Positions 25,763 to 34,855 of a DNA stretch of 58,955 bases are shown piece by piece. Position numbers and translations under genes: made by a program. How positions within the stretch are numbered: position 1 is the stretch's first letter; every line of letters starts with the position of its first letter. Source of the stretch: Embleya sp040605455 (lineage in GTDB: Bacteria; Actinomycetota; Actinomycetes; Streptomycetales; Streptomycetaceae); NCBI RefSeq assembly GCF_040605455.1, contig NZ_JBEXCV010000041.1:1-58955 (forward strand), written 5' to 3'. The notes under the pieces were generated by a model. The model made no database searches. It had not been told where the DNA came from and worked only from the letters and a program-made list of their open reading frames with translations.

Positions 25763-27358
25763 ATGCCGTTGTCCCGTCGCCGTGTACTCGCCCTCGGGGC
25801 CGGTACGGGAGGTGTCGCGGCCTTCGGCGGCCTGCTCGCCGCGTGCTCCGGCAACGAACTGCGCACGGGCGGCACGCTCGGCGTGGGCCTGCCGCGGTTG
25901 CCGGACGTACTCAACCCCGTGCACTCCACGGCCGAGCCGGTGCGGTGGATCGCGGATCCCGTGGTCGAGGCGCTGTACACCTATCGGGACGACACCACGA
26001 TCGGGCCGGTGCTGGCCGGGGCCGATCCGCTGATCGCGCCGGACGGGCTGAGCTGGACCATCCGGCTGCGCGCGGGAGTGCGCTTCCACGGCGGGGATGC
26101 GTTCACCGCGGAGCACGTGGTCGACTGCCTGCGCCGGGTCAACGATCCGGCGACGGCCGGGGACTGGGCGCCGTGGCTGGCGGGTCGGTTCGGCACGATC
26201 GAGGCGTCGGACGCGCAGACGGTCCGGATCGAGCTGCCCCGGCCGTTCGGTGCGTTGCGGGCCTTCCTGGCCTGCCTGCCGATCCCGCATCGGGCGACGC
26301 TGGGTGATCCTCGGGCCCTGGTCGGCACCGGGCCGTTCCGGCTCGCGAGTACGGCCGCGGGAGTGGTCGTACTGCGGCGCGATCCGGACCATCGGGGCAA
26401 GGCCGCGCCGCTGGAGGGCATCGAGTTCAGTGCCGTCGCCGACGGTGTGGCCGAGCTGAAGGCGCACCGGGTGGCGGTGTATCCGAGGCCTACGCCCGAT
26501 CAGGTGCGCCGGTTGCGCAAGGGCGACGACACGTACGTGCAGACCGCGAGCGGGCCGGCGGACCTGGTGGTGCTGCCGAATCTGCGCCGGCCGCCGTTCG
26601 ACGACGTCGCGGTGCGGCGGGCGCTGGCGTACGGGATGGACCGGACCCGGGTGTCGCAGGACGTGTACCGGGGCGACGCGGTGATCGGGCAGGGGCCGCT
26701 GGGGCCGGGCAACGAGGGGTGGGACCCGGAGTACACCCCGTACGGCCGGGGGGTTTCGCCGACCACGTCCCCCAAGCCGAGTCCGAGTGCGACCGCGGGG
26801 CCGACGGTGGAGCCGGAGCGGGTTACCGCGATGCTCGGCGAGGCGCTGGTGCCGTTGCCGCCGGGCGTGCGGTTCACGCTGCTTGCGGTGGTCGGGGATG
26901 CTGCGGAAGTGCCGGACGTGGCACGGGTGTTGGCCGAAGGGTGGAACCGGGTCGGGTTCACCGTCACGGTCGAGAACGTGGACCCTGCGACGTGGGCGGC
27001 GCGGCGGCGGACCGGGGACTTCGACGTGGCGCTCGTCGATCTGCGCGGGTCGGGGTACGCGGTCGGGCGGACGGGGTTCGCGGTGCTGTCTCCGGCGGTG
27101 TCGACGAGCGTGGACAACACGGGGTATGCGAACCCGGAGTTGGATCGGCTGGTCGAGCAGGCGTGGGGGACGGCGGACACCGCTCGGCGGGCGACGCTCA
27201 CGCGCGTGGCGGGGGAGATCGTTGCTCGCGATGCGGTGGTGTTGCCGCCGGTGTATCCGAGGGGCGTGGTGGGGCGGAGTGGGCGGGTCGAAGCGGTGTC
27301 TACGCGGCAGCTGGCGCATGGACGCGTGGCGTTGGCGGGGCTACACCTTCGGGGTTAG
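25763..27358 (+). CDS. Family-5 solute-binding lipoprotein with Tat-like signal
   Basis: A 531-aa peptide/nickel-type ABC binding protein (SBP family 5). The N-terminus carries a twin-arginine-like SRRRVLALG and lipobox LLAAC (Cys28), so the precursor may be exported by Tat and lipidated. Family text includes PDGLSWTIRLRAGVRFHGGD and VRRALAYGMDR. A Pro/Ser/Thr-rich insert TTSPKPSPSATAGPT sits about residue 340. ATG 25763 follows GAAGGA. There are no permease or ATPase genes beside it, so it is an orphan binding protein. The downstream 272-base gap holds the 26-bp tandem array. Confidence 0.88.
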   Translation: MPLSRRRVLALGAGTGGVAAFGGLLAACSGNELRTGGTLGVGLPRLPDVLNPVHSTAEPVRWIADPVVEALYTYRDDTTIGPVLAGADPLIAPDGLSWTIRLRAGVRFHGGDAFTAEHVVDCLRRVNDPATAGDWAPWLAGRFGTIEASDAQTVRIELPRPFGALRAFLACLPIPHRATLGDPRALVGTGPFRLASTAAGVVVLRRDPDHRGKAAPLEGIEFSAVADGVAELKAHRVAVYPRPTPDQVRRLRKGDDTYVQTASGPADLVVLPNLRRPPFDDVAVRRALAYGMDRTRVSQDVYRGDAVIGQGPLGPGNEGWDPEYTPYGRGVSPTTSPKPSPSATAGPTVEPERVTAMLGEALVPLPPGVRFTLLAVVGDAAEVPDVARVLAEGWNRVGFTVTVENVDPATWAARRRTGDFDVALVDLRGSGYAVGRTGFAVLSPAVSTSVDNTGYANPELDRLVEQAWGTADTARRATLTRVAGEIVARDAVVLPPVYPRGVVGRSGRVEAVSTRQLAHGRVALAGLHLRG

Positions 27359-27363
27359 GGGGT

Positions 27364-27599
27364 TTTGGCCTCAAGCGCCGGCCGGGCTGGGTGGCCTCAT
27401 GCGCCGGCCGGGCTGGTTTGCCCTCAAGCGCCGGGCAGGCTGATTGGCCTCAAGCGCCGGCCGGGCTGATTGGCCTCAAGCGCCGGCCGGGCTGATTGGC
27501 CTCAAGCGCCGGCCGGGCTGATTGGCCTCAAGCGCCGGCCGGGCTGGTTTGCCCTCAAGCGCCGGGCAGGCTGATTGGCCTCAAGCGCCGGCCGGGCTG
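27364..27599. repeat. 26-bp tandem repeat array, nine copies
   Basis: Nine head-to-tail units share the core CCTCAAGCGCCGGCCGGGCT. Most are exactly 26 bp; two (starting 27416 and 27547) are 27 bp and carry a GGGCAGG variant. The core resembles a CTCAAGCGCC-containing element often seen singly between Streptomyces genes. Each unit contains the palindrome GCCGGCCGGC or a variant of it. It lies between two convergent genes. Confidence 0.92.
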
Positions 27600-27630
27600 G
27601 GTGGCGGCTGTTGGGAGGGCGGGGGTTGGG

Positions 27631-28458
27631 TCAGGATGGGGGCTTTTCGGTGAAGACCTCTCGGAGGTCGTTTATCGCGGTGGTCACGATGTGGCGGGCT
27701 CGGTCGAATTGGGCGGGGGTGATGCCGGCTCGGTGGGCCAGGGGGGCTACCTCGGTGCGGATCGTGTCGAGGATGGTGTCGAGGTCGAAGGAGTCGGTGG
27801 GGCGGCCGGGGGGGTCGGTTTCCTTGGCCCAGGCGTCGGTTGCACGGGCGCGGGCCGTGGGGGGTTCGGGGTTGGCGCCGCCGAACCGGCGTCGTAGTTC
27901 GCGCTCCAGGTCATGCAGGCCGGGCTTGCCGGCCAGGTCGACCAGGTTGTGCGCCAGGCCCTCGGCGAGGTCGGCCATCTTCTGCGAGAAGATCGGCTCC
28001 CAACCGTCGGGCGCGGGGCGCCGCTTGCCCTCGGGCTCGGGACGTTCGCCGGTCGAGGCGCGGGGCGCCTTGCGCACCTCGCGGGCGGCGCGGCCCAATT
28101 CCTCCCGCAGGTTCTGCGCCGAGCTGCGCACCTCGTCCCGGATCTCCCGGGCCCGCTCGTAGACCGATTCCCGGATCTGCGCCTCCAGCTGAGCCAACTC
28201 CTCCTGACGCGCGGCCAGTTCGGCCTGCCCGGCGGCGGTGATCCGGTAGACCTTCCGGCCGCCCTCGACGTCGTGCTCGACCAGGCCCTCCTGCTCCAGC
28301 TTGGCCAGGCGCGGGTAGACCGTCCCCGCCGAGGGGGCGTACAGGCCCAGGAAGCGGTCCTGGAGCAGTCGGATGACCTCGTAGCCGTGCCGGGGGCTCT
28401 CGTCGAGCAGCTTGAGCAGGTACAGCCGCAGGCGGCCGTGACCGAAGACCGGGGTCAT
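27631..28458 (-). CDS. PadR-family transcriptional regulator
   Basis: A 275-aa regulator with an N-terminal PadR winged helix (LYLLKLLDESPRHGYEVIR and APSAGTVYPRLAKLEQEGLV), a long charged coiled coil (about 75-130) and an unusual C-terminal extension to residue 275, longer than simple PadR proteins. The ATG start overlaps the stop of the upstream DUF4097 gene by four bases. Two AT-rich palindromes before that operon are likely its operators, suggesting autoregulation. Confidence 0.9.
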   Translation of the reverse strand: MTPVFGHGRLRLYLLKLLDESPRHGYEVIRLLQDRFLGLYAPSAGTVYPRLAKLEQEGLVEHDVEGGRKVYRITAAGQAELAARQEELAQLEAQIRESVYERAREIRDEVRSSAQNLREELGRAAREVRKAPRASTGERPEPEGKRRPAPDGWEPIFSQKMADLAEGLAHNLVDLAGKPGLHDLERELRRRFGGANPEPPTARARATDAWAKETDPPGRPTDSFDLDTILDTIRTEVAPLAHRAGITPAQFDRARHIVTTAINDLREVFTEKPPS

Positions 28459-29321
28459 GCGATCACCTTTCCCTCCGGGGCGCGACGCAGCAGCGTCACA
28501 TCGCCCGATACCGAATTGATCCGGAGCCGTCCCGAGCCCTCGCCGAGCTTGCCGCTCACGTGGCTGGCGCCGAACTTGGCGCTCGTGGTCAGCTCGTCGA
28601 ACACCGAGTCCACGGAGCCGGCCGCGCTGCGCACGTCCACGTGCATGTCGCCCTGGTGCGGCAGCCGTACCGTCAGTTCGCCGGAGACGGTGCTCAGTTG
28701 CACGTGGCTGCGGCCGACCGCGTCCAGGTCCAGGGTCATCGAGCCGGACACCGAGTTGGCCCGGACCCGACCGCCGGTGCCCTCGATCACCGTGAGCGAA
28801 CCGGCCACGGTGGCCACACCGAGGTCGCCGGCCATCGACTCGGCGTCCACCGAGCCGGAGACGGTGTTCGCGTCGACCGTGCCGGTCAGGCCGACCAGGG
28901 TCACGTCGCCGCCGATGCTGCGCACGGTGGTGTCGCCGTGCATGCCGGAGACGGTCGCGTGCGCGGACACCGCGCCGATCTCCACGGTGCAGTCCCACGG
29001 CACGGCCAGCGAGACCTCGGCATGCCGTCGGCCGAGTGCCCGCCCGTCCGCCACGAACGCCTTGAAGTCGGCCCGCCGTCGGGCGTTCTGGAACCAGGCC
29101 TTCAAATGCTTCCCGGTCAAATCCGGGTAGGAGACGACCAGTTCGCCGCTCACCTCGTCGTGGGTCACCTGGAGCGGCGGCCCCTCGACGGCGTGTACCT
29201 CCAGGCGCGGCGGTCCGTCGGTGCCCACCACGTCGACCAGTCCGCCGATCGTGCGCACGCGGAGCACGCGCACGGAGTCGAACGTGAGGTCTCGTGGTGC
29301 GTCGATCATCCATTGGGACAT
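28455..29321 (-). CDS. DUF4097 beta-helix adhesin-like protein
   Basis: A 288-aa protein with repeated beta strands of the type VSGSVDAESMAGDLGVATVAG, characteristic of DUF4097 (right-handed beta-helix, head-of-operon partner of PadR regulators). No signal peptide or membrane segment is seen, so it is probably cytoplasmic. It overlaps the padR gene downstream (ATGA), indicating one operon. Molecular function is unknown. Confidence 0.88.
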   Translation of the reverse strand: MSQWMIDAPRDLTFDSVRVLRVRTIGGLVDVVGTDGPPRLEVHAVEGPPLQVTHDEVSGELVVSYPDLTGKHLKAWFQNARRRADFKAFVADGRALGRRHAEVSLAVPWDCTVEIGAVSAHATVSGMHGDTTVRSIGGDVTLVGLTGTVDANTVSGSVDAESMAGDLGVATVAGSLTVIEGTGGRVRANSVSGSMTLDLDAVGRSHVQLSTVSGELTVRLPHQGDMHVDVRSAAGSVDSVFDELTTSAKFGASHVSGKLGEGSGRLRINSVSGDVTLLRRAPEGKVIA

Positions 29322-29351
29322 GGACCCTCCCCTTCGGGTCGGAGTGTCGAA

Positions 29352-29390
29352 CGCGATATATCGCGAAGCTCTGTCATTCACGATATATCG
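29352..29390. promoter_or_regulatory. Paired PadR-type operators upstream of DUF4097-padR
   Basis: A 14-bp perfect palindrome CGCGATATATCGCG (29352-29365) and a second CGATATATCG (29381-29390) lie 31-69 bases before the operon start. They are strikingly AT-rich in this GC-rich DNA and are spaced near three helical turns. Confidence 0.75.
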
Positions 29391-29536
29391 CGTCTGCCGA
29401 ACGTCAAGGGAACCATCGGGTCGGGTTTCGGCGTTTCTCGAAGCCGAGGGACTTCGCTCATTCGCGCGTCGTGCCCGTGACGCGCGTGCGCGCGAGCGGG
29501 CGCGCGCCGACGGCACCATCACCGGGGGCACCACGC

Positions 29537-30421
29537 ATGCCATTCACGCTCAGCCACATCGCGGCGGTGCTGCCGCTGCAGGGCGCCACCCGCACCGGGA
29601 CCACGGCCGGGGACGGGGCGGGCCGGCACGGCCCGTTGATCGCGTCCGCGCTGGCCTTCGGCTCGATGGCACCGGACGTGATCCTGTTCGTGCACCTGGA
29701 CTTCCTGCCGATGCGCGCCGACCGGCAGGCCACTCACGAGCTCTGGCCGGGCGTCCTGGGCCTGAACATCGCGCTCACCGTGCTGCTCGTGCTCGCCTTC
29801 CACCTGCTCGCGAGACCGCTGCTCGTGCTGCTCCCGGACCGGATCCGCGGCGCGCTGGAGGAGCCGTTGCGACCACGCCTGCCGGGCCGGCTGTACGCCG
29901 CCGCGCGGGCCCGCCGGCCGTTCCTGCGGGAGAGCGTCGCGGTCTGCGTGTGGTTCGTGGTCTCGGCGATCCTGGGCGGCCTCACGCACATCGGCTGGGA
30001 CGCCTGGACGCACCACGACGACCCGGGGGTCGCGCACGTACTGCCCGAGCTGCGCCGGGAGTTCTTCGGCCTGCGGCCCGGCTACGTATTGCTCCAGCAC
30101 ATCAGCACGGTGGTCGGGCTGACCGTGGGCGTGGTGTGGACGTGGCGCTGGATCGGCCGGCTGCCGGTGCGGCCGATCACCGGCCTGCGGATGCCCGTAG
30201 CGGGGCGCTGGGCGGTGCTGGGCGCGTTGGTGCTGGTCGGTGTGCTCGGCGCGGCCCGGGCGCTGTTGCCGTTCCCGGACGGGCGGGTGCCGGCCTTCGA
30301 GGTGCTCGGCTTCGACGCGGCGACCGGATTCGGCCGCGGCCTGGCGGTCGGGCTGGTGCTGTACGGCGTCTGCTGGGCCCTGTGGCACACCCGCACGCTT
30401 CGACGCACCACCGACGCCTGA
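29537..30421 (+). CDS. DUF4184 family membrane protein
   Basis: A 294-aa protein starting MPFTLSHIAAVLP, the conserved N-terminus of DUF4184, with about six membrane segments and a conserved GGLTHIGWDAWTHHD stretch rich in His/Asp, reminiscent of a membrane-bound metal hydrolase. Function unproven. ATG at 29537; divergent from the DUF4097 operon and convergent with the small DUF6104 gene. Confidence 0.87.
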   Translation: MPFTLSHIAAVLPLQGATRTGTTAGDGAGRHGPLIASALAFGSMAPDVILFVHLDFLPMRADRQATHELWPGVLGLNIALTVLLVLAFHLLARPLLVLLPDRIRGALEEPLRPRLPGRLYAAARARRPFLRESVAVCVWFVVSAILGGLTHIGWDAWTHHDDPGVAHVLPELRREFFGLRPGYVLLQHISTVVGLTVGVVWTWRWIGRLPVRPITGLRMPVAGRWAVLGALVLVGVLGAARALLPFPDGRVPAFEVLGFDAATGFGRGLAVGLVLYGVCWALWHTRTLRRTTDA

Positions 30422-30461
30422 ACCCCGCCGGGATCCGCCGGACGGGCCCCGGACGGGTCGC

Positions 30462-30482
30462 GCGGGCCGGGAGCCGGCCCGC
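30462..30482. terminator. Hairpin between DUF4184 and DUF6104 genes
   Basis: A perfect 9-bp stem GCGGGCCGG/CCGGCCCGC with a three-base loop in the 73-base convergent gap. Confidence 0.75.
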
Positions 30483-30494
30483 ACTCGGCGTCGG

Positions 30495-30677
30495 CTACTC
30501 GTCGTCCTCGTCGTCGTCCAGTCGCGCGAGCCAGGTCGCGAGTCGTTCGACGGGGGTCTCGAACTCGGGGTTCAGGTCCACGAACGTGCGCAGCTGCTCG
30601 GCGAGCCAGGCCAGGGACACCTCCTCCTCGCCGCGTCGCTTCTCCAGCTCCTCGATGCCACGGTCCGTGAAATACAT
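30495..30677 (-). CDS. DUF6104 family small acidic protein
   Basis: A 60-aa protein MYFTDRGIEELEKRRGEEE... ending in a run of Asp/Glu. The family is found in Streptomyces, usually just downstream of the 2-oxoglutarate decarboxylase gene as here (109 bases from it, same strand). Function is unknown; helical and strongly acidic at the C-terminus. Confidence 0.85.
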   Translation of the reverse strand: MYFTDRGIEELEKRRGEEEVSLAWLAEQLRTFVDLNPEFETPVERLATWLARLDDDEDDE

Positions 30678-30785
30678 GCTCTCGACTCCGGTCTGTGTGG
30701 GGTGCGCGGCACCTGGACACGCGACTCCGCCCCGGCGCGCATCGTACGCGGGCCGGGGCGGAGTCGGTGCATCAGCGAAAGCGGA

Positions 30786-33700
30786 TCAGCTCATCGCTTC
30801 CTCGACCAGGCCCTGCTGCTCGGCCTCGTGCCGCTTGGCCGAACCGACCGCGGGCGACGAGGACGACGGACGCGCGATCCGGCGCGGCGCGGGCAGGCCG
30901 TACTCGACCAGGTTGAGCGCGATGAACGGCCACGCACCCTGGTTGGTCGGCTCCTCCTGGGCCCAGACCAGCTCCAGGTCCTTGCCGTAGCGGTCCAGAC
31001 CGTACCGCTCCAGCTCGGCCTTGAGCTCGGCCACGGGCAGCGGGTAGAGCCGCTCCACGCGCACCAGGGCGACGTCGTCGCGGCCCGACTTGGCCCGTCC
31101 GGCGGCCAGGTCGTAGTGGAACTTGCCGGAGGACATGACCACCCGCTTGACCTTGCTCGGGTCCACCGTGGTGTCCCCGATCACCGGCCGGAACTGCCCG
31201 CTGGTGAACTCCTCGATCTTCGACGCGGCGGCCTTCAGACGCAGCATCGACTTCGGGGTGAACACCACCAGCGGCTTGTGGTGCGGGTTCAGCGCCTGCC
31301 AGCGCAACAGGTGGAAGTAGTTGCTCGGCAGGGTCGGCGCGGCCACCGTCATGTTGTTCTGCGCGCACATCTGCAGGTAGCGCTCGATGCGTGCGGACGA
31401 GTGGTCCGGGCCCTGGCCCTCGTAGCCGTGCGGAAGCAGCAGCACCACACCGGAGTGCTGGTGCCACTTCTGCTCGGCGGAGGAGATGAACTCGTCCATG
31501 ATCGACTGCGCGCCGTTGGCGAAGTCGCCGAACTGCGCCTCCCACAAAACCAACGACTGCGGCCGGGCCAGCGAGTAGCCGTACTCGAAGCCCATCGCGG
31601 CGAACTCGCTGAGCAGCGAGTCGTACACGGTGAACTTGGCCTGGTCGTCGGACAGGTTCGCGAGCGGGGTGTACTCGGCGCCGGAGTTGCGGTCCACCAG
31701 GACCGAGTGCCGCTGGCCGAAGGTGCCACGCCGGCTGTCCTGACCGGCGAGCCGCACCGGGCGGCCCTCCATCAGGAGCGAACCGAACGCGAGCGTCTCG
31801 CCCATCGCCCAGTCGATCGTGCCGTCCTCGACCATCGCCGCACGGCGCTGCAACTGCGGCTGCAGGCGCGGGTGCACGGCGAAGTCCTCGGGCAGCGAGA
31901 CCTGCGACTCGACGATCCGCTTCACCGTCTCGTGCGCGATGCCGGTCGGGTCGATCCGCGGGAACGCGACGTCCGCCGCGGGTGCGGCCGGGGCCGCCTG
32001 CGGAGCCTGCGGGGCGGTGGCCTGCCGGACCTCGGAGAAGACCTTCTCCAACTGGTCCTGGTAGTCCTTGAGCGCCTGCTCGGCCTCTTCGACGGTGATG
32101 TCGCCACGACCGATCAGGGCCTCGGTGTAGAGCTTGCGCACCGAGCGCTTCTTGTCGATCAGGTCGTACATCAGCGGCTGCGTGAAGGACGGGTTGTCGG
32201 CCTCGTTGTGACCCCGGCGCCGGTAGCAGATGAGGTCGATCACCACGTCCTTGTGGAACGTCTGCCGGTATTCGAACGCGAGCTGCGCGATGCGCACGCA
32301 CTGCTCGGGGTCGTCGCCGTTGACGTGGAAGATCGGCGCCTCGATCATCCGCGCGACGTCGGTCGCGTAGATGGACGAGCGGGACGCGGCCGGGGAGGCG
32401 GTGAAGCCCACCTGGTTGTTGATCACCACATGGATCGTGCCGCCGGTGCGGTAGCCGCGCAGCTGCGACATGTTGAGCGTCTCGGCGACCACGCCCTGGC
32501 CCGCGAACGCGGCGTCACCGTGCAGCAGGAGAGGCAGCACCGGGAAGTCGGCGCCCTCCATGTCGATGATGTCCTGCTTGGCGCGCACGACGCCTTCCAG
32601 GACCGGGTCGACCGCCTCCAGGTGCGAGGGGTTCGCCACCAGGGAGACCTTGACCTGCGCGCCGTCCTCGGAGGAGAACGTGCCCTCGGCGCCGAGGTGG
32701 TACTTCACGTCGCCCGAGCCGTGCATCGACTTGGGGTCGATGTTGCCCTCGAACTCGCGGAAGACCTGCGCGTAGGACTTGCCGACGATATTGGTCAGCA
32801 CGTTCAGCCGGCCGCGGTGCGCCATGCCGATCGCGACCTCGTCGAGACCGTCCTCGGCGGCGGCCGAGATGATCGCGTCGAGCAGCGGGATGGTGGTCTC
32901 GCCGCCTTCCAGCGAGAAGCGCTTCTGGCCGACGTACTTGGTGGCCAGGAAGGTCTCGAACGCCTCGGCCGCGTTCAGCCGGCGCAGGATGCGCAGCTGG
33001 TCCTCGCGGTCCGGCTTGGCGTGCGGCACCTCCACCCGCTCCTGGATCCAGCGGCGCTGGTCCGGGTCCTGGATGTGCATGTACTCGATGCCGACGGTGC
33101 GGCAGTAGGTGTCCCGCAGCACGCCGAGCACGTCGCGCAGGGTCATCAGCGCCTGGCCGGCGAAGCCGCCGACGGCGAACTCGCGCTCGAGGTCCCACAG
33201 CGTCAGCCCGTGCTCGACCACGTCGAGGTCCGGGTGCCGGCGCTGCTTGTACTCCAGCGGGTCGGTGTCGGCCATCAGGTGACCGCGGACCCGGTAGGAG
33301 TGGATGAGCTCCTGCACACGTGCCGTCTTGTTGACGTCGTCCTCGTGTGTCGCGGAGATGTCCTGCACCCAGCGCACGGGCTCGTACGGGATGCGCAGCG
33401 AACGGAAGATCTCCTCGAAGAAGCAGTCTTCGCCGAGCAGCAGCTGGTTCATCCGGCGCAGGAACTCGCCCGACTGGGCGCCTTGGATGATGCGGTGGTC
33501 ATACGTGCTGGTCAGCGTGAGTGTCTTGCTGACCGCGAGGCGGGACAGGGTGTCCGCGGACGCCCCCGCGAACTCCGCCGGGTATTCCATCGCGCCCACG
33601 CCGACGATCGTGCCCTGACCGGGCATCAGACGCGGCACCGAGTGCACGGTGCCGATGCCGCCCGGGTTGGTCAGCGAGATCGTCACTCCGGCGAAGTCGT

Positions 33701-34643
33701 CCACCGTGAGCTTGTTCGAGCGGGCTCGTCGGACGATGTCCTCGTAGGCCTGCCAGAAGGCGAAGAAGTCCATCTCGTCGGCCTTCTTGATGGCCGCCAC
33801 CACGAGCTGGCGATCACCGTTGGCCTTCGTCAGGTCGATCGCCAGGCCGAGGTTCACGTTCGCCGGCTTGACCAGGAACGGCTTGCCCTCGCGCTCCTCG
33901 TAGGCGTGGTTCATCGACGGCATCGACTTGGCCGCCTGGACGAGCGCGTAGCCGATGAGGTGGGTGAACGAGACCTTGCCACCGCGAGCGCGCTTGAGGT
34001 GGTTGTTGATCACGATCCGGTTGTCGATCAGCAGCTTGGCCGGCACGGCCCGCACGCTGGTCGCGGTGGGGATGGTGAGCGACGAGTCCATGTTGATCGC
34101 GACACGTGCCGCCGGGCCCTTGAGCTGGACGGCCTCGGGGGATGCGGCGGGCTGCTTCTTCGCGGGCGCGGAGGCCGCCTTGGGGGCGGGTGCCTGCGCG
34201 GGCGTAGGTGCGGCGACCTTGGCGGGCGCGGCCTGGGCCGGAGCCGGAGTGCCGGCCGGGACCGGAGTGGGCGAAGGCGCCGCGTCCTGTACACCGGTCG
34301 TCATTATCGGGTGGCTCGGAGCCGGGGCCGGAGTCGTCGTCCCCGTCGCGGTCGACGACACTGCCGCCGTCACGGGGGGTTGCGTCGGGATCGGCGCGGG
34401 GATGCTTCCAGAGTTGTTCGTGGTACTGCTCACTGGTGTGGGGCCGCTCGGGCTTGCCACGGTGGCTTGACCGGCGGACGTCGACGGAGTCGACGCCTCG
34501 CTGGGCTTGTAATCGGCGAAGAAGTCCCACCAAGCACGATCCACCGAGTTGGGATCTTGCAAATATTGCTGGTAAATCTCGTCGACGAGCCACTCGTTGG
34601 GGCCGAAGCTGGCCATCGGGTTGCTAGGGGACTGTGACGACAC
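30786..34643 (-). CDS. kgd: Multifunctional 2-oxoglutarate decarboxylase/dehydrogenase Kgd
   Basis: A 1285-aa fusion central to the actinobacterial TCA cycle. In order: an E1 N-terminal helix (FGPNEWLVDEIYQQYLQ, about 13-29), a Pro/Ala/Thr-rich linker (about 50-180), an E2-type succinyltransferase core (about 190-425) with DHRIIQGAQSGEF, and the ThDP-binding E1 part with IGMAHRGRLNVL and HGDAAFAGQGV. There is no lipoyl domain, as in relatives, so lipoyl groups come from a separate E2. The GTG at 34641-34643 is preferred, giving MSSQSPSNP as in Streptomyces; the open frame goes 17 codons further. Expected to be inhibited by a GarA/OdhI-type FHA protein, not found here. Confidence 0.96.
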   Translation of the reverse strand: MSSQSPSNPMASFGPNEWLVDEIYQQYLQDPNSVDRAWWDFFADYKPSEASTPSTSAGQATVASPSGPTPVSSTTNNSGSIPAPIPTQPPVTAAVSSTATGTTTPAPAPSHPIMTTGVQDAAPSPTPVPAGTPAPAQAAPAKVAAPTPAQAPAPKAASAPAKKQPAASPEAVQLKGPAARVAINMDSSLTIPTATSVRAVPAKLLIDNRIVINNHLKRARGGKVSFTHLIGYALVQAAKSMPSMNHAYEEREGKPFLVKPANVNLGLAIDLTKANGDRQLVVAAIKKADEMDFFAFWQAYEDIVRRARSNKLTVDDFAGVTISLTNPGGIGTVHSVPRLMPGQGTIVGVGAMEYPAEFAGASADTLSRLAVSKTLTLTSTYDHRIIQGAQSGEFLRRMNQLLLGEDCFFEEIFRSLRIPYEPVRWVQDISATHEDDVNKTARVQELIHSYRVRGHLMADTDPLEYKQRRHPDLDVVEHGLTLWDLEREFAVGGFAGQALMTLRDVLGVLRDTYCRTVGIEYMHIQDPDQRRWIQERVEVPHAKPDREDQLRILRRLNAAEAFETFLATKYVGQKRFSLEGGETTIPLLDAIISAAAEDGLDEVAIGMAHRGRLNVLTNIVGKSYAQVFREFEGNIDPKSMHGSGDVKYHLGAEGTFSSEDGAQVKVSLVANPSHLEAVDPVLEGVVRAKQDIIDMEGADFPVLPLLLHGDAAFAGQGVVAETLNMSQLRGYRTGGTIHVVINNQVGFTASPAASRSSIYATDVARMIEAPIFHVNGDDPEQCVRIAQLAFEYRQTFHKDVVIDLICYRRRGHNEADNPSFTQPLMYDLIDKKRSVRKLYTEALIGRGDITVEEAEQALKDYQDQLEKVFSEVRQATAPQAPQAAPAAPAADVAFPRIDPTGIAHETVKRIVESQVSLPEDFAVHPRLQPQLQRRAAMVEDGTIDWAMGETLAFGSLLMEGRPVRLAGQDSRRGTFGQRHSVLVDRNSGAEYTPLANLSDDQAKFTVYDSLLSEFAAMGFEYGYSLARPQSLVLWEAQFGDFANGAQSIMDEFISSAEQKWHQHSGVVLLLPHGYEGQGPDHSSARIERYLQMCAQNNMTVAAPTLPSNYFHLLRWQALNPHHKPLVVFTPKSMLRLKAAASKIEEFTSGQFRPVIGDTTVDPSKVKRVVMSSGKFHYDLAAGRAKSGRDDVALVRVERLYPLPVAELKAELERYGLDRYGKDLELVWAQEEPTNQGAWPFIALNLVEYGLPAPRRIARPSSSSPAVGSAKRHEAEQQGLVEEAMS

Positions 34644-34855
34644 GGCGGCAACCGCCCTCTTCCGCTTCCTGGGGTGGTGGACAGCGGGAAACAAGGCTAC
34701 GCCCTTTGACCAGTGTCGCGCAGGCCCCTCGGCCTCCGCGTCGCGTAGATCACAAACGGTTGACCGTTTAGTCGCGTTTGTTGCTTCCCGCCGTATTGGT
34801 GGTCACGGAACGTCATGTCGGGATCGTCCCGTGCAGTAAGTGACCGATCACCCGA

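Noticed and set aside
27364..27599. CRISPR array
   Set aside because: Units abut with no spacers and differ only by point changes and one-base indels; there are no cas genes.
30240..34637. Plus-strand open frame of 1465 codons
   Set aside because: It is the antisense shadow of kgd, rich in His/Arg/Val with no recognisable domain.
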